From G963669295 sp963669295 (lineage in GTDB: Bacteria; Bacteroidota; Bacteroidia; Flavobacteriales_D; CALLUQ01), in NCBI GenBank assembly GCA_963669295.1, contig OY769938.1, positions 2,046,001-2,110,000 on the forward strand: a DNA stretch of 64,000 bases, written 5' to 3'. Below are positions 45,700 through 54,062 of the stretch, piece by piece. Positions within the stretch are counted from its first letter, which is position 1; every line of letters starts with the position of its first letter. The position numbers were made by a program, and so were the translations under genes. The notes beneath the pieces were generated by a model, which worked only from the letters and a program-made list of their open reading frames with translations, did no database searches and was not told the DNA's origin.

Positions 45700-46134
45700 T
45701 TAGTTGGCAGAAATGTTAAAGTTGAGTTCTACCTTACTGCCTTCGTCGTAAAAGCTTACCTCATCGGCCAGGTTGCGCATCAAAAACACGCCACGGCCAT
45801 TGGTTTTCTCTAAATTGGCAGGCTCGGTAGGGTCGGGCAGGTTATCGTAATCAAAACCTTCTCCTTCATCTTTTACCGTAAAGACCAACTTTTTAGCGTT
45901 CGACTGATAGGCCACGGAGATCATCTTATTGCTGTCTTTTTTGTTGCCGTGCTGAATGGCATTGTTTACAGCTTCGGTTAGGGCAATTAGTATGTTTCCG
46001 TAGTAGTCTTCGTTAATTTTATGCTCTTCACACACCTCATCTACCATCTTTTCGATGAGGGTGAGGTTTTCTGTCCTTGAGGGGAAGTCTATTTTCTGTG
46101 TGGTGGGGACTGTAGGCTCTTCCATTGTTAGCAT
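45700..46134 (-). CDS. Anti-sigma regulatory factor-type ATP-binding protein (HATPase_c_2)
   Basis: A 144-aa GHKL ATPase domain with N-box ALTEAVNNAIQHGNKKD, G1 box VKDEGEGFDYDNLPDP and G2 box TNGRGVFLMRNLADEV. This is the SpoIIAB/RsbW-type serine kinase domain that works with SpoIIE-type phosphatases and STAS or SiaC proteins. It is between the DUF4175 gene (4 bp upstream, 46138) and ybeY, and the DUF4175 gene is on the same strand, so an operon is likely. Confidence 0.8.
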   Translation of the reverse strand: MLTMEEPTVPTTQKIDFPSRTENLTLIEKMVDEVCEEHKINEDYYGNILIALTEAVNNAIQHGNKKDSNKMISVAYQSNAKKLVFTVKDEGEGFDYDNLPDPTEPANLEKTNGRGVFLMRNLADEVSFYDEGSKVELNFNISAN

Positions 46135-46137
46135 GTC

Positions 46138-49100
46138 TTATTCCTCAATAGTATTAAAATACTGGTTTACTTTGTTTTTATAGTAGGTTTTAAGCGAAGG
46201 TGGAACCGTCTTCAGCAGCTCTACTTCCTTTTCTTTCTGTCTTTTATACTCAAAATATTCACTAGGGTTACTAAATTGATCATTTTTTCCTTCTTTCGAC
46301 TCGCGCTTGTTGTCGTACTCGCGCTCTCTTTCTGCTTTTTCGGCTTCCAGCAAGCGGGTTAAAATGTCTTGCTGGCGGGTAATGGTTTCCCGGGTAATGT
46401 TTTTGTTTACCAGGTCTTTTTCGGTTTCCTCCATCTTTTTCTTGATGTCGTTCAGCTCATTACCGGCACCGCTTCCATCTTTGTTAAGCTCTTGTCCATA
46501 CTGGTCGAGCATTTTTCGAATGGCTTCTTGCTGAGCGGCTAATTTAGCCAGCTTTTTACTCATTCCGGGCATTTTTCCGCCTTCTCCTTTTCCACCTGGA
46601 GCCATGCCTTCTCCTTTTTGATCTCCGGGTTTTTTACCACCGGGGTTGGGCCCTTTTTCCAGTTCTTTTTTAAGCTGCTCGAGTTGCTGGGCCAGCTGTT
46701 GTTGCATTTGTTTCATGCTGGCGGGCGAAGGTTTGCCCTGCCCACTGCCACCAGGTTTTTCGCACTGGCCGGTGCCAGGCATGGAGCTGGCCATTTGCTT
46801 TTGCATTTGTTGCAAAGCCTCATCGAGCAGCAATGCCAGGTTGTTGGTAGAGGTCATTACCAATTGCTGGCGGCTTGCAGCGGTGGCCGATCGTCGTTCG
46901 CCCATTTCATCAATGGCTTTGGCCATGTTTTGGTTAATGGAGCTTATTTCTCGATTAATAATCGATTCTAGCTGCATTACACGCTTGCTAAGGGCAAATA
47001 ACGAGTCTTCTATTACCCTGGCATTGTCTTTTAGTTTACGTTGCTCCTGTGCCAGCGCTACGTATTTAGGATCTTTGGCGTTTACCTTCTTCAGGTTGTC
47101 CATCAGCTCTTCCTGGTCAAACGACATTTGAATTAAGTTTTCCAACAAGGCGCGTAAGGCATCCATGTCTTCTTGTTGGTTTTGCGCTTGCATGCCCTGC
47201 ATCATGGCATCCATTTGCTCGGCCATTTTTTGCATTTTTTCCGAGGCGCCTTTTTGCGATTCGGAGGCTTTTTTGTTTTTGTTTTTTTCGAGCTGTTCGC
47301 TACTCTTTTCCATGTCTTCCTGGATTTCTTGCTCTTGCGGCTCGGTATCTTCCATGTTGTTGGGCTGCTCTAACTCTTCGTTCTTTTCTTTGAGGTCGTC
47401 CAGGTCTTTTTTTATGTCTTCAAACTTTTCGTTTAGCTCTTCTTGCTCTTCCGAAAGTTGTTCGTTGTCTTCGCTTTTCTCTTTGGTATCTTCCGAGAGT
47501 TCTTCTTGCTCTTCGGCCAGCTCTTCGAGTTTGTTTTTGGTTTCTTCTAATTTTTGCTCAAACTCCAACTGCTTGTATATTTCAAGCATTCGATCCAACT
47601 CTTTTTCCAGGTCTTTGGTGCCCAGCTCCATGTCTTCCAACTCTTCTTGCACCTGGTTTTTATCAAGCTGCTGCAGTAGCTTTTCCATTTCCTCCATCAT
47701 CTTCTTCATCTCTTCGGTCATCACTTCTTCAAACAGCTTTTCCAGTTGCTCTTGCTTTTCCATAATCGACTCATCCATTTGCCGATATTCCTGCTGCTCC
47801 ATGTTCTTTTCTTTGTTCTTTTCCTGGATGTTTTCCACCTTTTTTTGCAGCTCTTTTTGGCGGTCTAGCAAGTTTTGGATCTTGTTTTTTTCTTGCCAGC
47901 TCATGGTTTTTTTGTCGAGCATTTCTTTTTGCATGGCATCCAGCTCTTCGCGCAATTGCTTGGCTTCTTTAATGCTTTCGGTAAGATCGTCTTTAATTTC
48001 CTGGCTTTTCTCGTCGGTTTTTTCCGAGAGTTCTTGCAGGGTAGGTGCTTTAAATAGTTTGGTAGGGGTGCGTGCCGATTTGCTGCCGGTTACGCCATCG
48101 TTGTCCCAAATTTCAAAATAGTATTCTACCTGGTCGCCTGCGGCAATTTCCAACTCGTTTAAGTCCCAAAAATGGAAAAACTGATCCTGGTTAACGCTAA
48201 GGTTAATAGGAATGTTTACCGATTTTAGTTCGTTGCCAGGGCCGCTGTTGCCTTCTTGCAGCTTGCGGTAATGAAATACCAGTCGTTTAAAGCCGTAATC
48301 GTCTTTTACATCGCCTTTAAAGTAGAGGCGCTTGGTAGAGTTAGAGTCTTGCTTTTCCTCTACATCAATAGAGGGGTAGAGGTCGGGAATAACGTTTACG
48401 TGATACAAAATGGAGTCGCGGCCGGTAAGGTATTCGTTTACTGCAGCGATGGAGTATGAGCGGCTTTTTACAAAGCGTTTGCTGAATTGGTAATAATCGG
48501 GGGTGCGCGGATCGAGCGTATAGGTAGAGTCGCTAAACGACATGCGCAACACATTGGTGTGCTTGGTGTTTAAGGCCCATTGTACCCTGGTGCCTGCGGG
48601 TATTACCAGGTCGCCCGAATTTTTAATGCGCTCGTCGGCTTTGCCAATGTAGGCGGGGTAATCGAGTGCTACTTCAAAATTGAGTAAAATAGGGTTGGGC
48701 AGGGTTTTTAGCTCGTAATTTTTCGAGTAAAACCCTTCGGCATATAAGTTAAATTCGGTGCTTTCCTGCACGTTTTTAAACAGGTAGCTAAAGGTAACGT
48801 TGTTTTCTTTGTTGAGCTTAAACTGGTTGCCATTAATTTCTATGTAGGCATTTTCAGGAAAGGCATCGCCTTCTAGTTTTATTTGCAGCTCGTAGTCTTC
48901 TTGTTCTACCACTTCCAACGCATCGTTTTGTACTACAAACGAAAAAGGGGCTTCTATTTCAAAATAATCGGCATGGTTTACAATGCGGTTGGTGCCATCG
49001 GTAATAATATCGGCCTTTACAAAAAGCAGTAATAGCATTACAGCAATGGGGGGCAGGGCATACTTAAGGTATTTTTTGTTTTGTCCCAAATCAATGGCCG

Positions 49101-49539
49101 ATCCGAAAGGAACCGGCTTTAACTCGGCTGCTTTTTGGCGTATGCTGGCTTCAATAAGTTCCATTTGCCCGGCACCCTGGGCCTGTTTTTTCAGTTGCAG
49201 GGTATTGAGGAGCTTATCTTGCACGCCTTCAAAATGTTGGCCTATGATTTGTGCGGCTTGCTCGTGCGAAATTATTTTTCCTAACCGACGTAATTTTAAG
49301 AATGGAATTACCACCAGCTTGCCTAAAATGGAGGCGGTAACCAATACAAACGAATAAAACAATACGGTACGCACGGCACTTTCAAAGTGGTTGTAGTATT
49401 CGAGGGTAATTACAATGAGGTAAAAAATTAGCAACGAAGATATGCTGTACAGCACGCCTTTAATCAACTGATTTTTATAGTACTTACGTATGAAGGCATC
49501 GAGTTTCTCGATTAAAATATCGTAGCTGTTTTTTTCCAT
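46138..49539 (-). CDS. DUF4175 family membrane protein with long Glu/Gln/Lys-rich coiled coil
   Basis: An 1133-aa protein. Residues 1-100 contain two transmembrane segments (SISSLLIFYLIVITLEYY; TVLFYSFVLVTASILGKL), with a third near 165. Residues 190-500 are beta-rich, then 500-1130 are an enormous charged coiled coil (EEVMTEEMKKMMEEMEKL, EEQEELSEDTKEKSED) with a Gly/Pro/Lys-rich segment (about 960-1000) near the end. This is the Bacteroidota DUF4175 layout. A role in cell-envelope organisation or motility is often proposed, but is not visible here. Highly biased composition gives a long antisense frame that is not a gene. Confidence 0.8.
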   Translation of the reverse strand: MEKNSYDILIEKLDAFIRKYYKNQLIKGVLYSISSLLIFYLIVITLEYYNHFESAVRTVLFYSFVLVTASILGKLVVIPFLKLRRLGKIISHEQAAQIIGQHFEGVQDKLLNTLQLKKQAQGAGQMELIEASIRQKAAELKPVPFGSAIDLGQNKKYLKYALPPIAVMLLLLFVKADIITDGTNRIVNHADYFEIEAPFSFVVQNDALEVVEQEDYELQIKLEGDAFPENAYIEINGNQFKLNKENNVTFSYLFKNVQESTEFNLYAEGFYSKNYELKTLPNPILLNFEVALDYPAYIGKADERIKNSGDLVIPAGTRVQWALNTKHTNVLRMSFSDSTYTLDPRTPDYYQFSKRFVKSRSYSIAAVNEYLTGRDSILYHVNVIPDLYPSIDVEEKQDSNSTKRLYFKGDVKDDYGFKRLVFHYRKLQEGNSGPGNELKSVNIPINLSVNQDQFFHFWDLNELEIAAGDQVEYYFEIWDNDGVTGSKSARTPTKLFKAPTLQELSEKTDEKSQEIKDDLTESIKEAKQLREELDAMQKEMLDKKTMSWQEKNKIQNLLDRQKELQKKVENIQEKNKEKNMEQQEYRQMDESIMEKQEQLEKLFEEVMTEEMKKMMEEMEKLLQQLDKNQVQEELEDMELGTKDLEKELDRMLEIYKQLEFEQKLEETKNKLEELAEEQEELSEDTKEKSEDNEQLSEEQEELNEKFEDIKKDLDDLKEKNEELEQPNNMEDTEPQEQEIQEDMEKSSEQLEKNKNKKASESQKGASEKMQKMAEQMDAMMQGMQAQNQQEDMDALRALLENLIQMSFDQEELMDNLKKVNAKDPKYVALAQEQRKLKDNARVIEDSLFALSKRVMQLESIINREISSINQNMAKAIDEMGERRSATAASRQQLVMTSTNNLALLLDEALQQMQKQMASSMPGTGQCEKPGGSGQGKPSPASMKQMQQQLAQQLEQLKKELEKGPNPGGKKPGDQKGEGMAPGGKGEGGKMPGMSKKLAKLAAQQEAIRKMLDQYGQELNKDGSGAGNELNDIKKKMEETEKDLVNKNITRETITRQQDILTRLLEAEKAEREREYDNKRESKEGKNDQFSNPSEYFEYKRQKEKEVELLKTVPPSLKTYYKNKVNQYFNTIEE

Positions 49540-49787
49540 CTGCTAAAACTAAGTGTTGTAATTCAACTAACGCGGTTGGCTACAGGAATAGTATTTACGC
49601 AAAAAGCAGGATTAAAGTTCTGAAAAAGAAGGCATTTTCACAAACCCGTTTTTCCTTCATCGCTTTGGAGGTTGGAATGCTATCGCCAAAGGGGGTGCTT
49701 AAAATCCTGTTTGCCAAGGTACGTCTATTTGCTGTACACACTGGGGGGCATTTGGTTCAAAGAGGGGGTAGCCATTAAAAATGGGGG

Positions 49788-50663
49788 CTAGCCTGCGGTG
49801 GTGCGGCAGCGCATCAGCAGGCTCATGGGCAGTTGTTGCTGTTGCTCCGATTGTAGGCACAAGTGCCCTATTTCGAGCTGCTTTGGCTGGTGTATGCTGT
49901 GCATTAGCTCGCGGGCATTGTTGGCGGTAAAGCTGGGAGAGTAGGTGTTAAGAATAAGGAAGTGCTCCTTATCGAGCAGCTGCACCACGTGGCGCATCAT
50001 GGGTTCAATTTTATCTTCGAGTTTCCACTTTTCGCCTTTGGGGCCATGGCCATAAGCGGGCGGATCGAGAATAATGCCGTTGTATTTACGCCCCCGTTTT
50101 ACTTCGCGCTGCACAAATTTTAAGGCGTCTTCTACCACCCAACGAATGTTGTTGAGGTTGGAGAGTTCCATGTTTTTGCGCGACCACGTAACCACTTGTT
50201 TAATAGAGTCTACATGCACTACATCGGCACCGGCACTTTTGGCGGCCAGCGAGGCACCACCAGTATAGGCAAAGAGGTTGAGCACCCTGGGCTGTTCGGC
50301 TTTCATGTTGCTTACGCACCGGTAAATAAAATCCCAGTTGGCGGCTTGCTCAGGAAAAAGGCCTACGTGCTTAAAGGCGGTTAGACCCAACTCAAAAGTA
50401 AGGTTTAAGGTTTTTGTTGGGTAGTTGATGTTCCATTTGTTGGGCATGGGTTGCAGCTGTTTCCAATGCCCTTTGGTGGTGCTTTGCGCGATGAATTGTG
50501 CGTGGGCCATTTCGCGCCAGGCGCTGGTAGCAAGGTGTGGTTTTGCCATGGCTTGTGGCTCGGGCCTTATGAGGGTGTAGGGCCCAAAACGCTCTAGCTT
50601 TTGCCCATTGCCCATATCAATAAGGGCATAATCCTGCCAATTTTTTGGGGAAAGCATCAACAT
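49788..50663 (-). CDS. Class I SAM-dependent rRNA-type methyltransferase (RlmI-like)
   Basis: A protein of about 291 aa from ATG 50663; the longer frame would run into the gltX promoter. SAM motif I is VLNLFAYTGGASLAAKSAGADVVHVDSIKQ and the catalytic motif IV is GIILDPPAYGHG, as in RlmI/RlmK-type RNA methyltransferases (23S rRNA m5C1962-like). The N-terminal part (MLMLSPKNWQDYALIDMGNG) is the short extension of the family. Divergent from gltX with overlapping promoter elements. The target rRNA position cannot be told from sequence. Confidence 0.75.
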   Translation of the reverse strand: MLMLSPKNWQDYALIDMGNGQKLERFGPYTLIRPEPQAMAKPHLATSAWREMAHAQFIAQSTTKGHWKQLQPMPNKWNINYPTKTLNLTFELGLTAFKHVGLFPEQAANWDFIYRCVSNMKAEQPRVLNLFAYTGGASLAAKSAGADVVHVDSIKQVVTWSRKNMELSNLNNIRWVVEDALKFVQREVKRGRKYNGIILDPPAYGHGPKGEKWKLEDKIEPMMRHVVQLLDKEHFLILNTYSPSFTANNARELMHSIHQPKQLEIGHLCLQSEQQQQLPMSLLMRCRTTAG

Positions 50664-50667
50664 GCGC

Positions 50668-50697
50668 CAAAGGTATAAATAGATTCGATTATCTTTG
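50668..50697. promoter_or_regulatory. Divergent overlapping -7 boxes between the rRNA methyltransferase and gltX
   Basis: TATCTTTG at 50690-50697 (plus) fits the -7 consensus 19 bp before the gltX ATG at 50716. TACCTTTG on the minus strand (50675-50668) lies just before the ATG at 50663, implying an almost leaderless transcript. No confident -33 elements were found. Confidence 0.35.
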
Positions 50698-50715
50698 CCC
50701 CCAAATTTTGAGCAT

Positions 50716-52242
50716 ATGTCTGCTAAGAAAGTAAGAGTACGATTTGCACCCAGCCCCACGGGGCCATTGCACGTTGGTGGGGTGCGCACTGCATTGTATA
50801 ACTACCTGTTTGCCAAAAAACATGGTGGCGATTTTATATTGAGAATTGAAGATACCGACCAAACCCGCTATGTGCCGGGTGCGGAAGAATACATTGCCGA
50901 ATCGTTAAAGTGGAGTGGCATTACCCCCGATGAGGGTGCCGGCTTTGGGGGCGATTATGGCCCTTACCGCCAATCGGAGCGCAAGCCGATGTACCGGCAG
51001 TATGCCGACCAGTTGGTGGCTGCCGGCCATGCGTATTATGCGTTTGATACTTCGGAAGAGCTGGATGAGGCGCGCGAGCGTGCCAAGGCAGCTAAAATTG
51101 CTTCGTGGCAGTACAACCACATTACGCGCAACAGCATGAAAAACTCTATTTCGCTTTCGGAAGATGAGGTAAAGCGACGGTTGGATGCGGGCGAGCCTTA
51201 TGCCATACGCATTAAAATGCCGCGCAACGAAGAGGTGCGCGTGCAAGATATTGTAAGGGGCTGGGTAGTGGTAAACTCTAACCAGTTGGACGATAAGGTT
51301 ATTTTTAAATCGGATGGCATGCCTACTTACCACCTGGCCAATGTGGTAGACGATCATTTAATGGAAATTACGCATGTAATTCGTGGCGAAGAGTGGTTGC
51401 CCTCGGCACCGCTACACGTATTGCTATACAAATATTTGGGCTGGGAGGATACCATGCCCCAGTTTGCGCATTTGCCACTAATTTTAAAGCCCGATGGCAA
51501 TGGCAAGCTTAGCAAGCGCGATGGCGATCGGTTGGGCTTTCCTGTGTTTCCGCTTAACTGGAAGGTGCCCGGCACTGATGAGGTGTACCCGGGCTACCGC
51601 GAAACGGGTTATTTTCCGGAGGCGTTTACCAACCTATTGGCCTTTTTGGGGTGGAACCCCGGCACCCCGCAAGAGGTGTTTAAGCTCGATGAGTTGGTGG
51701 CTGCTTTTTCGTTGGAACGGGTGGGCAAATCGGGTGCTAAGTTCGACCCCGATAAAGCCAAATGGTACAACCAACAGTATTTGCGCGAAACCAGCAACGA
51801 GGCGTTGGCGGCATTAATTAAGCCCGAGGCGGTGGCTATGGGTGTTGACGTAAGCGATGCGTTTTTAGCCAAGGTGTGTGAGCTGATGAAGGAGCGGGCT
51901 TCGTTTCCGATGGAGTTGTTGGAAGGCCAATACTTTTTTAGTGCGCCTACAGCGTACGATGAAAAAACGGTGCGCAAGAAGTGGAAAGAAAACACCCCAG
52001 CCATTATGGGCGAATTGCGTGCGGTGTTGGAAGGCATTGCCGATTTTACGGCGGCCAATGTAGAAACCGAGTTTAAAGCTTTTTTGGAGGCAAAAGAATT
52101 GGGTTTTGGTGCGGTGCTGCCCAACTTTAGGGTGTTGGTAACCGGCCAGGGCATGGGCCCCAGCATGTTTGAAATAGCGGCATTGTTGGGCAAAGAAGAA
52201 ACATTGCAACGAATAGATGCCGGCATGGCAAAATTGGCGTAA
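50716..52242 (+). CDS. gltX: Glutamate--tRNA ligase
   Basis: About 508 aa, ATG at 50716 giving the canonical start MSAKKVRVRFAPSPTGPLHVGGVRTALYNYLFAKK. HVGG is the class I HIGH-type signature, KLSKRDGD the KMSKS-type one. It charges tRNA-Glu with glutamate. Residues 375-508 form the anticodon-binding helical domain. No insertions; length fits the Bacteroidota enzyme. Overlaps folB by one base (TAATG-type junction at 52242). Confidence 0.95.
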   Translation: MSAKKVRVRFAPSPTGPLHVGGVRTALYNYLFAKKHGGDFILRIEDTDQTRYVPGAEEYIAESLKWSGITPDEGAGFGGDYGPYRQSERKPMYRQYADQLVAAGHAYYAFDTSEELDEARERAKAAKIASWQYNHITRNSMKNSISLSEDEVKRRLDAGEPYAIRIKMPRNEEVRVQDIVRGWVVVNSNQLDDKVIFKSDGMPTYHLANVVDDHLMEITHVIRGEEWLPSAPLHVLLYKYLGWEDTMPQFAHLPLILKPDGNGKLSKRDGDRLGFPVFPLNWKVPGTDEVYPGYRETGYFPEAFTNLLAFLGWNPGTPQEVFKLDELVAAFSLERVGKSGAKFDPDKAKWYNQQYLRETSNEALAALIKPEAVAMGVDVSDAFLAKVCELMKERASFPMELLEGQYFFSAPTAYDEKTVRKKWKENTPAIMGELRAVLEGIADFTAANVETEFKAFLEAKELGFGAVLPNFRVLVTGQGMGPSMFEIAALLGKEETLQRIDAGMAKLA

Positions 52243-52592
52243 TGCACATTATTGAAGTAAACGGCATAAAGGTGTATGCTCACCACGGGTGTATGGAAGA
52301 AGAAGCCATTATTGGTGGCCACTATGTGGTAGATGTGGTGCTGCACACCGATTTTACCGAGGCTGCCGCAACCGACGATCTTACCAAAACCATTGATTAC
52401 GTTGCTGTAAACGCCATTGTAGAAGAGGAGATGGCCATACGCGCTAAGTTGATAGAGCATGTGGGCCAGCGCATATTAAACCGCTTAAAGGCCACTTTTA
52501 GCACGCTGGAGCATGCCGAGGTGAAGGTAACCAAGATTAACCCGCCCATTAATGGCAATGTAGCTAATGTGGCCGTAGTTTTGGTAGGGTAA
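52242..52592 (+). CDS. folB: Dihydroneopterin aldolase
   Basis: A 116-aa protein with VNGIKVYAHHGCMEEEAIIGGHYVVDV (active-site Tyr/His/Glu) and TIDYVAVNAIVEEEM, LIEHVGQRI and the late KINPPINGNVANVAVVL. It cleaves 7,8-dihydroneopterin to 6-hydroxymethyl-dihydropterin in folate synthesis. Its first codon overlaps the gltX stop, and its last A is the first base of the CWC gene's ATG, giving tight coupling. Confidence 0.9.
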   Translation: MHIIEVNGIKVYAHHGCMEEEAIIGGHYVVDVVLHTDFTEAAATDDLTKTIDYVAVNAIVEEEMAIRAKLIEHVGQRILNRLKATFSTLEHAEVKVTKINPPINGNVANVAVVLVG

Positions 52593-52765
52593 TGGCTACC
52601 AAACAATGTGCAAAGTGCGGACAGGAGTTTGGCTGTGCTAACCCCACACCCGGTTGCTGGTGTGAGGAGTTGACCGTTGCACCCAAGCAGTTACAACATT
52701 TACGCGAAACGTATAACGATTGTTTGTGCCCCACTTGTTTGGAGGAGTATGCAAATAATGATTAA
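52592..52765 (+). CDS. Cysteine-rich CWC family protein
   Basis: A 57-aa protein, MATKQCAKCGQEFGCANPTP then GCWCEEL and CLCPTC, eight Cys in the CxxC...C...CWC...CxCPxC arrangement of the bacterial Cys_rich_CWC family, probably a small zinc-binding protein of unknown role. It overlaps the folB stop by one base. Confidence 0.75.
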   Translation: MATKQCAKCGQEFGCANPTPGCWCEELTVAPKQLQHLRETYNDCLCPTCLEEYANND

Positions 52766-52809
52766 TTTTAAGGTGCCATTTCCTGCCTGGCCAACTACAT
52801 CAGTAACAC

Positions 52810-53277
52810 ATGCATTTAAAAGAAGTTACAACGGAAGAAGAGTACCGCGTGGCAGCGAATTTGTTTCGGGCCTATGCCAATGCTATTGGAATTAATCTTG
52901 ATTTCCAGGGGTTTGAAGCAGAGTTGGCCCATATAAACACCCATTATGCCCCGCCCAAAGGCGCCATTTTTTTGGCTTACGAGCAGCACCAACCGTTGGG
53001 TTGCTTTGCGGTGCGGCCTTTTGAGGGCAGCATTTGCGAGCTAAAGCGCATGTATGTAAAACCCGAAGCGCAGGGCAAAGGCTGGGGCAAGCAAATGATG
53101 ACCAAGGCCATTGAAGTGGGTAGGGCATTGGGGTATGCAACCATGCGGTTGGATACGTTGCCCACCATGGCACCGGCCATAGCGCTGTATAAGAGTGCAG
53201 GGTTTTACGAAATAGCTCCTTACCGGTTTAACCCTATTGAGGGCACGAAGTATTTTGAGTTGGCGTTGGGCGGCTAA
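52810..53277 (+). CDS. GNAT family N-acetyltransferase
   Basis: A 155-aa protein with GNAT motif A KRMYVKPEAQGKGWGKQMM (QxxGxG acetyl-CoA loop, about 79-97) and motif B AIALYKSAGFYEI. The N-terminal helical part begins MHLKEVTTEEEYRVAANLF. It acetylates a small molecule or peptide amine; substrate unknown. It is the last gene before tRNA-Cys and the integrative element. Confidence 0.8.
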   Translation: MHLKEVTTEEEYRVAANLFRAYANAIGINLDFQGFEAELAHINTHYAPPKGAIFLAYEQHQPLGCFAVRPFEGSICELKRMYVKPEAQGKGWGKQMMTKAIEVGRALGYATMRLDTLPTMAPAIALYKSAGFYEIAPYRFNPIEGTKYFELALGG

Positions 53278-53366
53278 AAGCAGCTGAAGGAGCAGGGCAA
53301 CAACAAAAAAGATTTATATTGCAATGTAGCGGCAATTTGTTAAATTTGTCGTCCTTGTAAAAAGAG

Positions 53367-53437
53367 GGTCTCGTGGCCGAGTGGCTAGGCAGTGGTCTGC
53401 AAAACCATCTACAGCGGTTCGAATCCGCTCGAGACCT
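53367..53437 (+). tRNA. tRNA-Cys (GCA)
   Basis: Acceptor GGTCTCG (53367-53373) pairs with CGAGACC (53430-53436), followed by discriminator T. Anticodon stem GTGGT/ACCAT with loop CTGCAAA gives anticodon GCA. The T-arm is AGCGG TTCGAAT CCGCT. The D-arm is GCC/GGC. No CCA is encoded. The 3' end is the left core of an integrative element. Confidence 0.95.
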
Positions 53438-53438
53438 C
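53424..53438 (+). repeat. attL core direct repeat
   Basis: TCCGCTCGAGACCTC within and just after the tRNA-Cys 3' end; identical to 63039-63053. The crossover region of the element. Confidence 0.85.
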
Positions 53439-53453
53439 GAAACAGAAACGAGA

Positions 53454-53486
53454 AAGCCTTAGCAATCAAATTGTTAGGGCTTTTTT
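53454..53486 (+). terminator. Terminator brought by the element for tRNA-Cys
   Basis: AAGCCTTAGCAAT and ATTGTTAGGGCTT form a 13-bp stem (two G-T pairs) with a 3-nt loop, followed by T6. It lies 17 bp after tRNA-Cys, just inside the left core. Confidence 0.75.
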
Positions 53487-53496
53487 GTTTCCTTCC

Positions 53497-53517
53497 GGTG
53501 TAAACATTGGCGCAAAC
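53497..53517 (+). repeat. Left arm-type integrase site candidate
   Basis: Two GGTGCAAAC-like motifs (GGTGTAAAC and GGCGCAAAC) separated by ATT. The 21-bp unit differs from the copy at 62902-62922 at two positions and has the same orientation. Confidence 0.6.
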
Positions 53518-53531
53518 ATCACTTTGGTTTG

Positions 53532-53750
53532 CTAATAAGGAGGGGCACTTTTGCCTTGCAAGCAATTGGAAAGGCTCTTTAAAGTATCTACTAAATTTTG
53601 AACTTCCTTCCGTTCAATATCCTCATCAACAAAGTGAAGAAGGTAAATGATGTTGTCTAAGTTGCTGGCAAGATTACCAGGCTTACCATTGTAGGTGGTG
53701 TTGATGTAGTTAGCAATGAGCTTTAGGTCTTCAGGGTTAACCATCTTCAT
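53532..53750 (-). CDS. Small hypothetical protein divergent from the controller gene
   Basis: About 72 aa from the ATG at 53750 (MKMVNPEDLKLIANYINTTY); a longer frame starting 147 bp further up would overlap the divergent controller gene and is unlikely. The sequence is helical and acidic-to-neutral, with Leu-rich NLDNIIYLLHFVDEDIER. No family recognised. It shares with the controller a short intergenic region containing an 18-bp palindrome, so it may be controlled by that protein. Confidence 0.5.
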   Translation of the reverse strand: MKMVNPEDLKLIANYINTTYNGKPGNLASNLDNIIYLLHFVDEDIERKEVQNLVDTLKSLSNCLQGKSAPPY

Positions 53751-53763
53751 AACTTTTCTCAAA

Positions 53764-53781
53764 TATAGCAAATTTGCTATA
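53764..53781. promoter_or_regulatory. Operator palindrome between the small gene and the controller
   Basis: TATAGCAAATTTGCTATA is a perfect 18-bp palindrome in the divergent promoter region. It is a candidate binding site for the controller protein at 53816. Confidence 0.6.
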
Positions 53782-53809
53782 ACAAATTTAACATATTCAT
53801 TAGAATTTT

Positions 53810-53833
53810 GTTTCTGTGAGCTATAACAGAAAC
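53810..53833. promoter_or_regulatory. Inverted repeat over the controller start codon
   Basis: GTTTCTGT (53810-53817) and ACAGAAAC (53826-53833) flank an 8-nt spacer and overlap the GTG start at 53816. It could be a second operator, or an RNA hairpin limiting translation. Confidence 0.45.
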
Positions 53834-54040
53834 GAAGAAGCATTAATTGCTTTCGGTAAACGTGTACGCCAACTACGCTTGGAAAAAAAGATGACACAGG
53901 AAGACCTGGCTCATGCTGCTGGCATTGCTCATAGCCAGTTAGTAAAAATCGAAAATGGACAGATAAACACAGGATTAAGCAATGTGTTTGCTGTGGCGAA
54001 AGGTTTGGGAGTAAAACCTAGTCAATTGTTTAACTTCTAG
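53816..54040 (+). CDS. XRE-family controller (C protein) of the restriction-modification module
   Basis: A 74-aa helix-turn-helix protein from a GTG start: FGKRVRQLRLEKKMTQEDLAHAAGIAHSQLVKIENGQINTGLSNVFAVAKGLGV. The HTH spans about 13-66 and the protein is almost only that. Small XRE proteins placed before a type II methyltransferase usually time expression of the restriction enzyme after methylation. It precedes the methyltransferase by 22 bp and lies next to two palindromes. A simple XRE repressor with another role cannot be excluded. Confidence 0.75.
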   Translation: MSYNRNEEALIAFGKRVRQLRLEKKMTQEDLAHAAGIAHSQLVKIENGQINTGLSNVFAVAKGLGVKPSQLFNF

Positions 54041-54062
54041 TAAGCAATCATAGAAATAGATA

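Noticed and set aside
47165..48121. 318-aa plus-strand reading frame
   Set aside because: Antisense shadow of the Glu/Lys/Gln-rich coiled coil of the DUF4175 gene; the translation is Ser/Cys/Phe-rich low complexity with no features.
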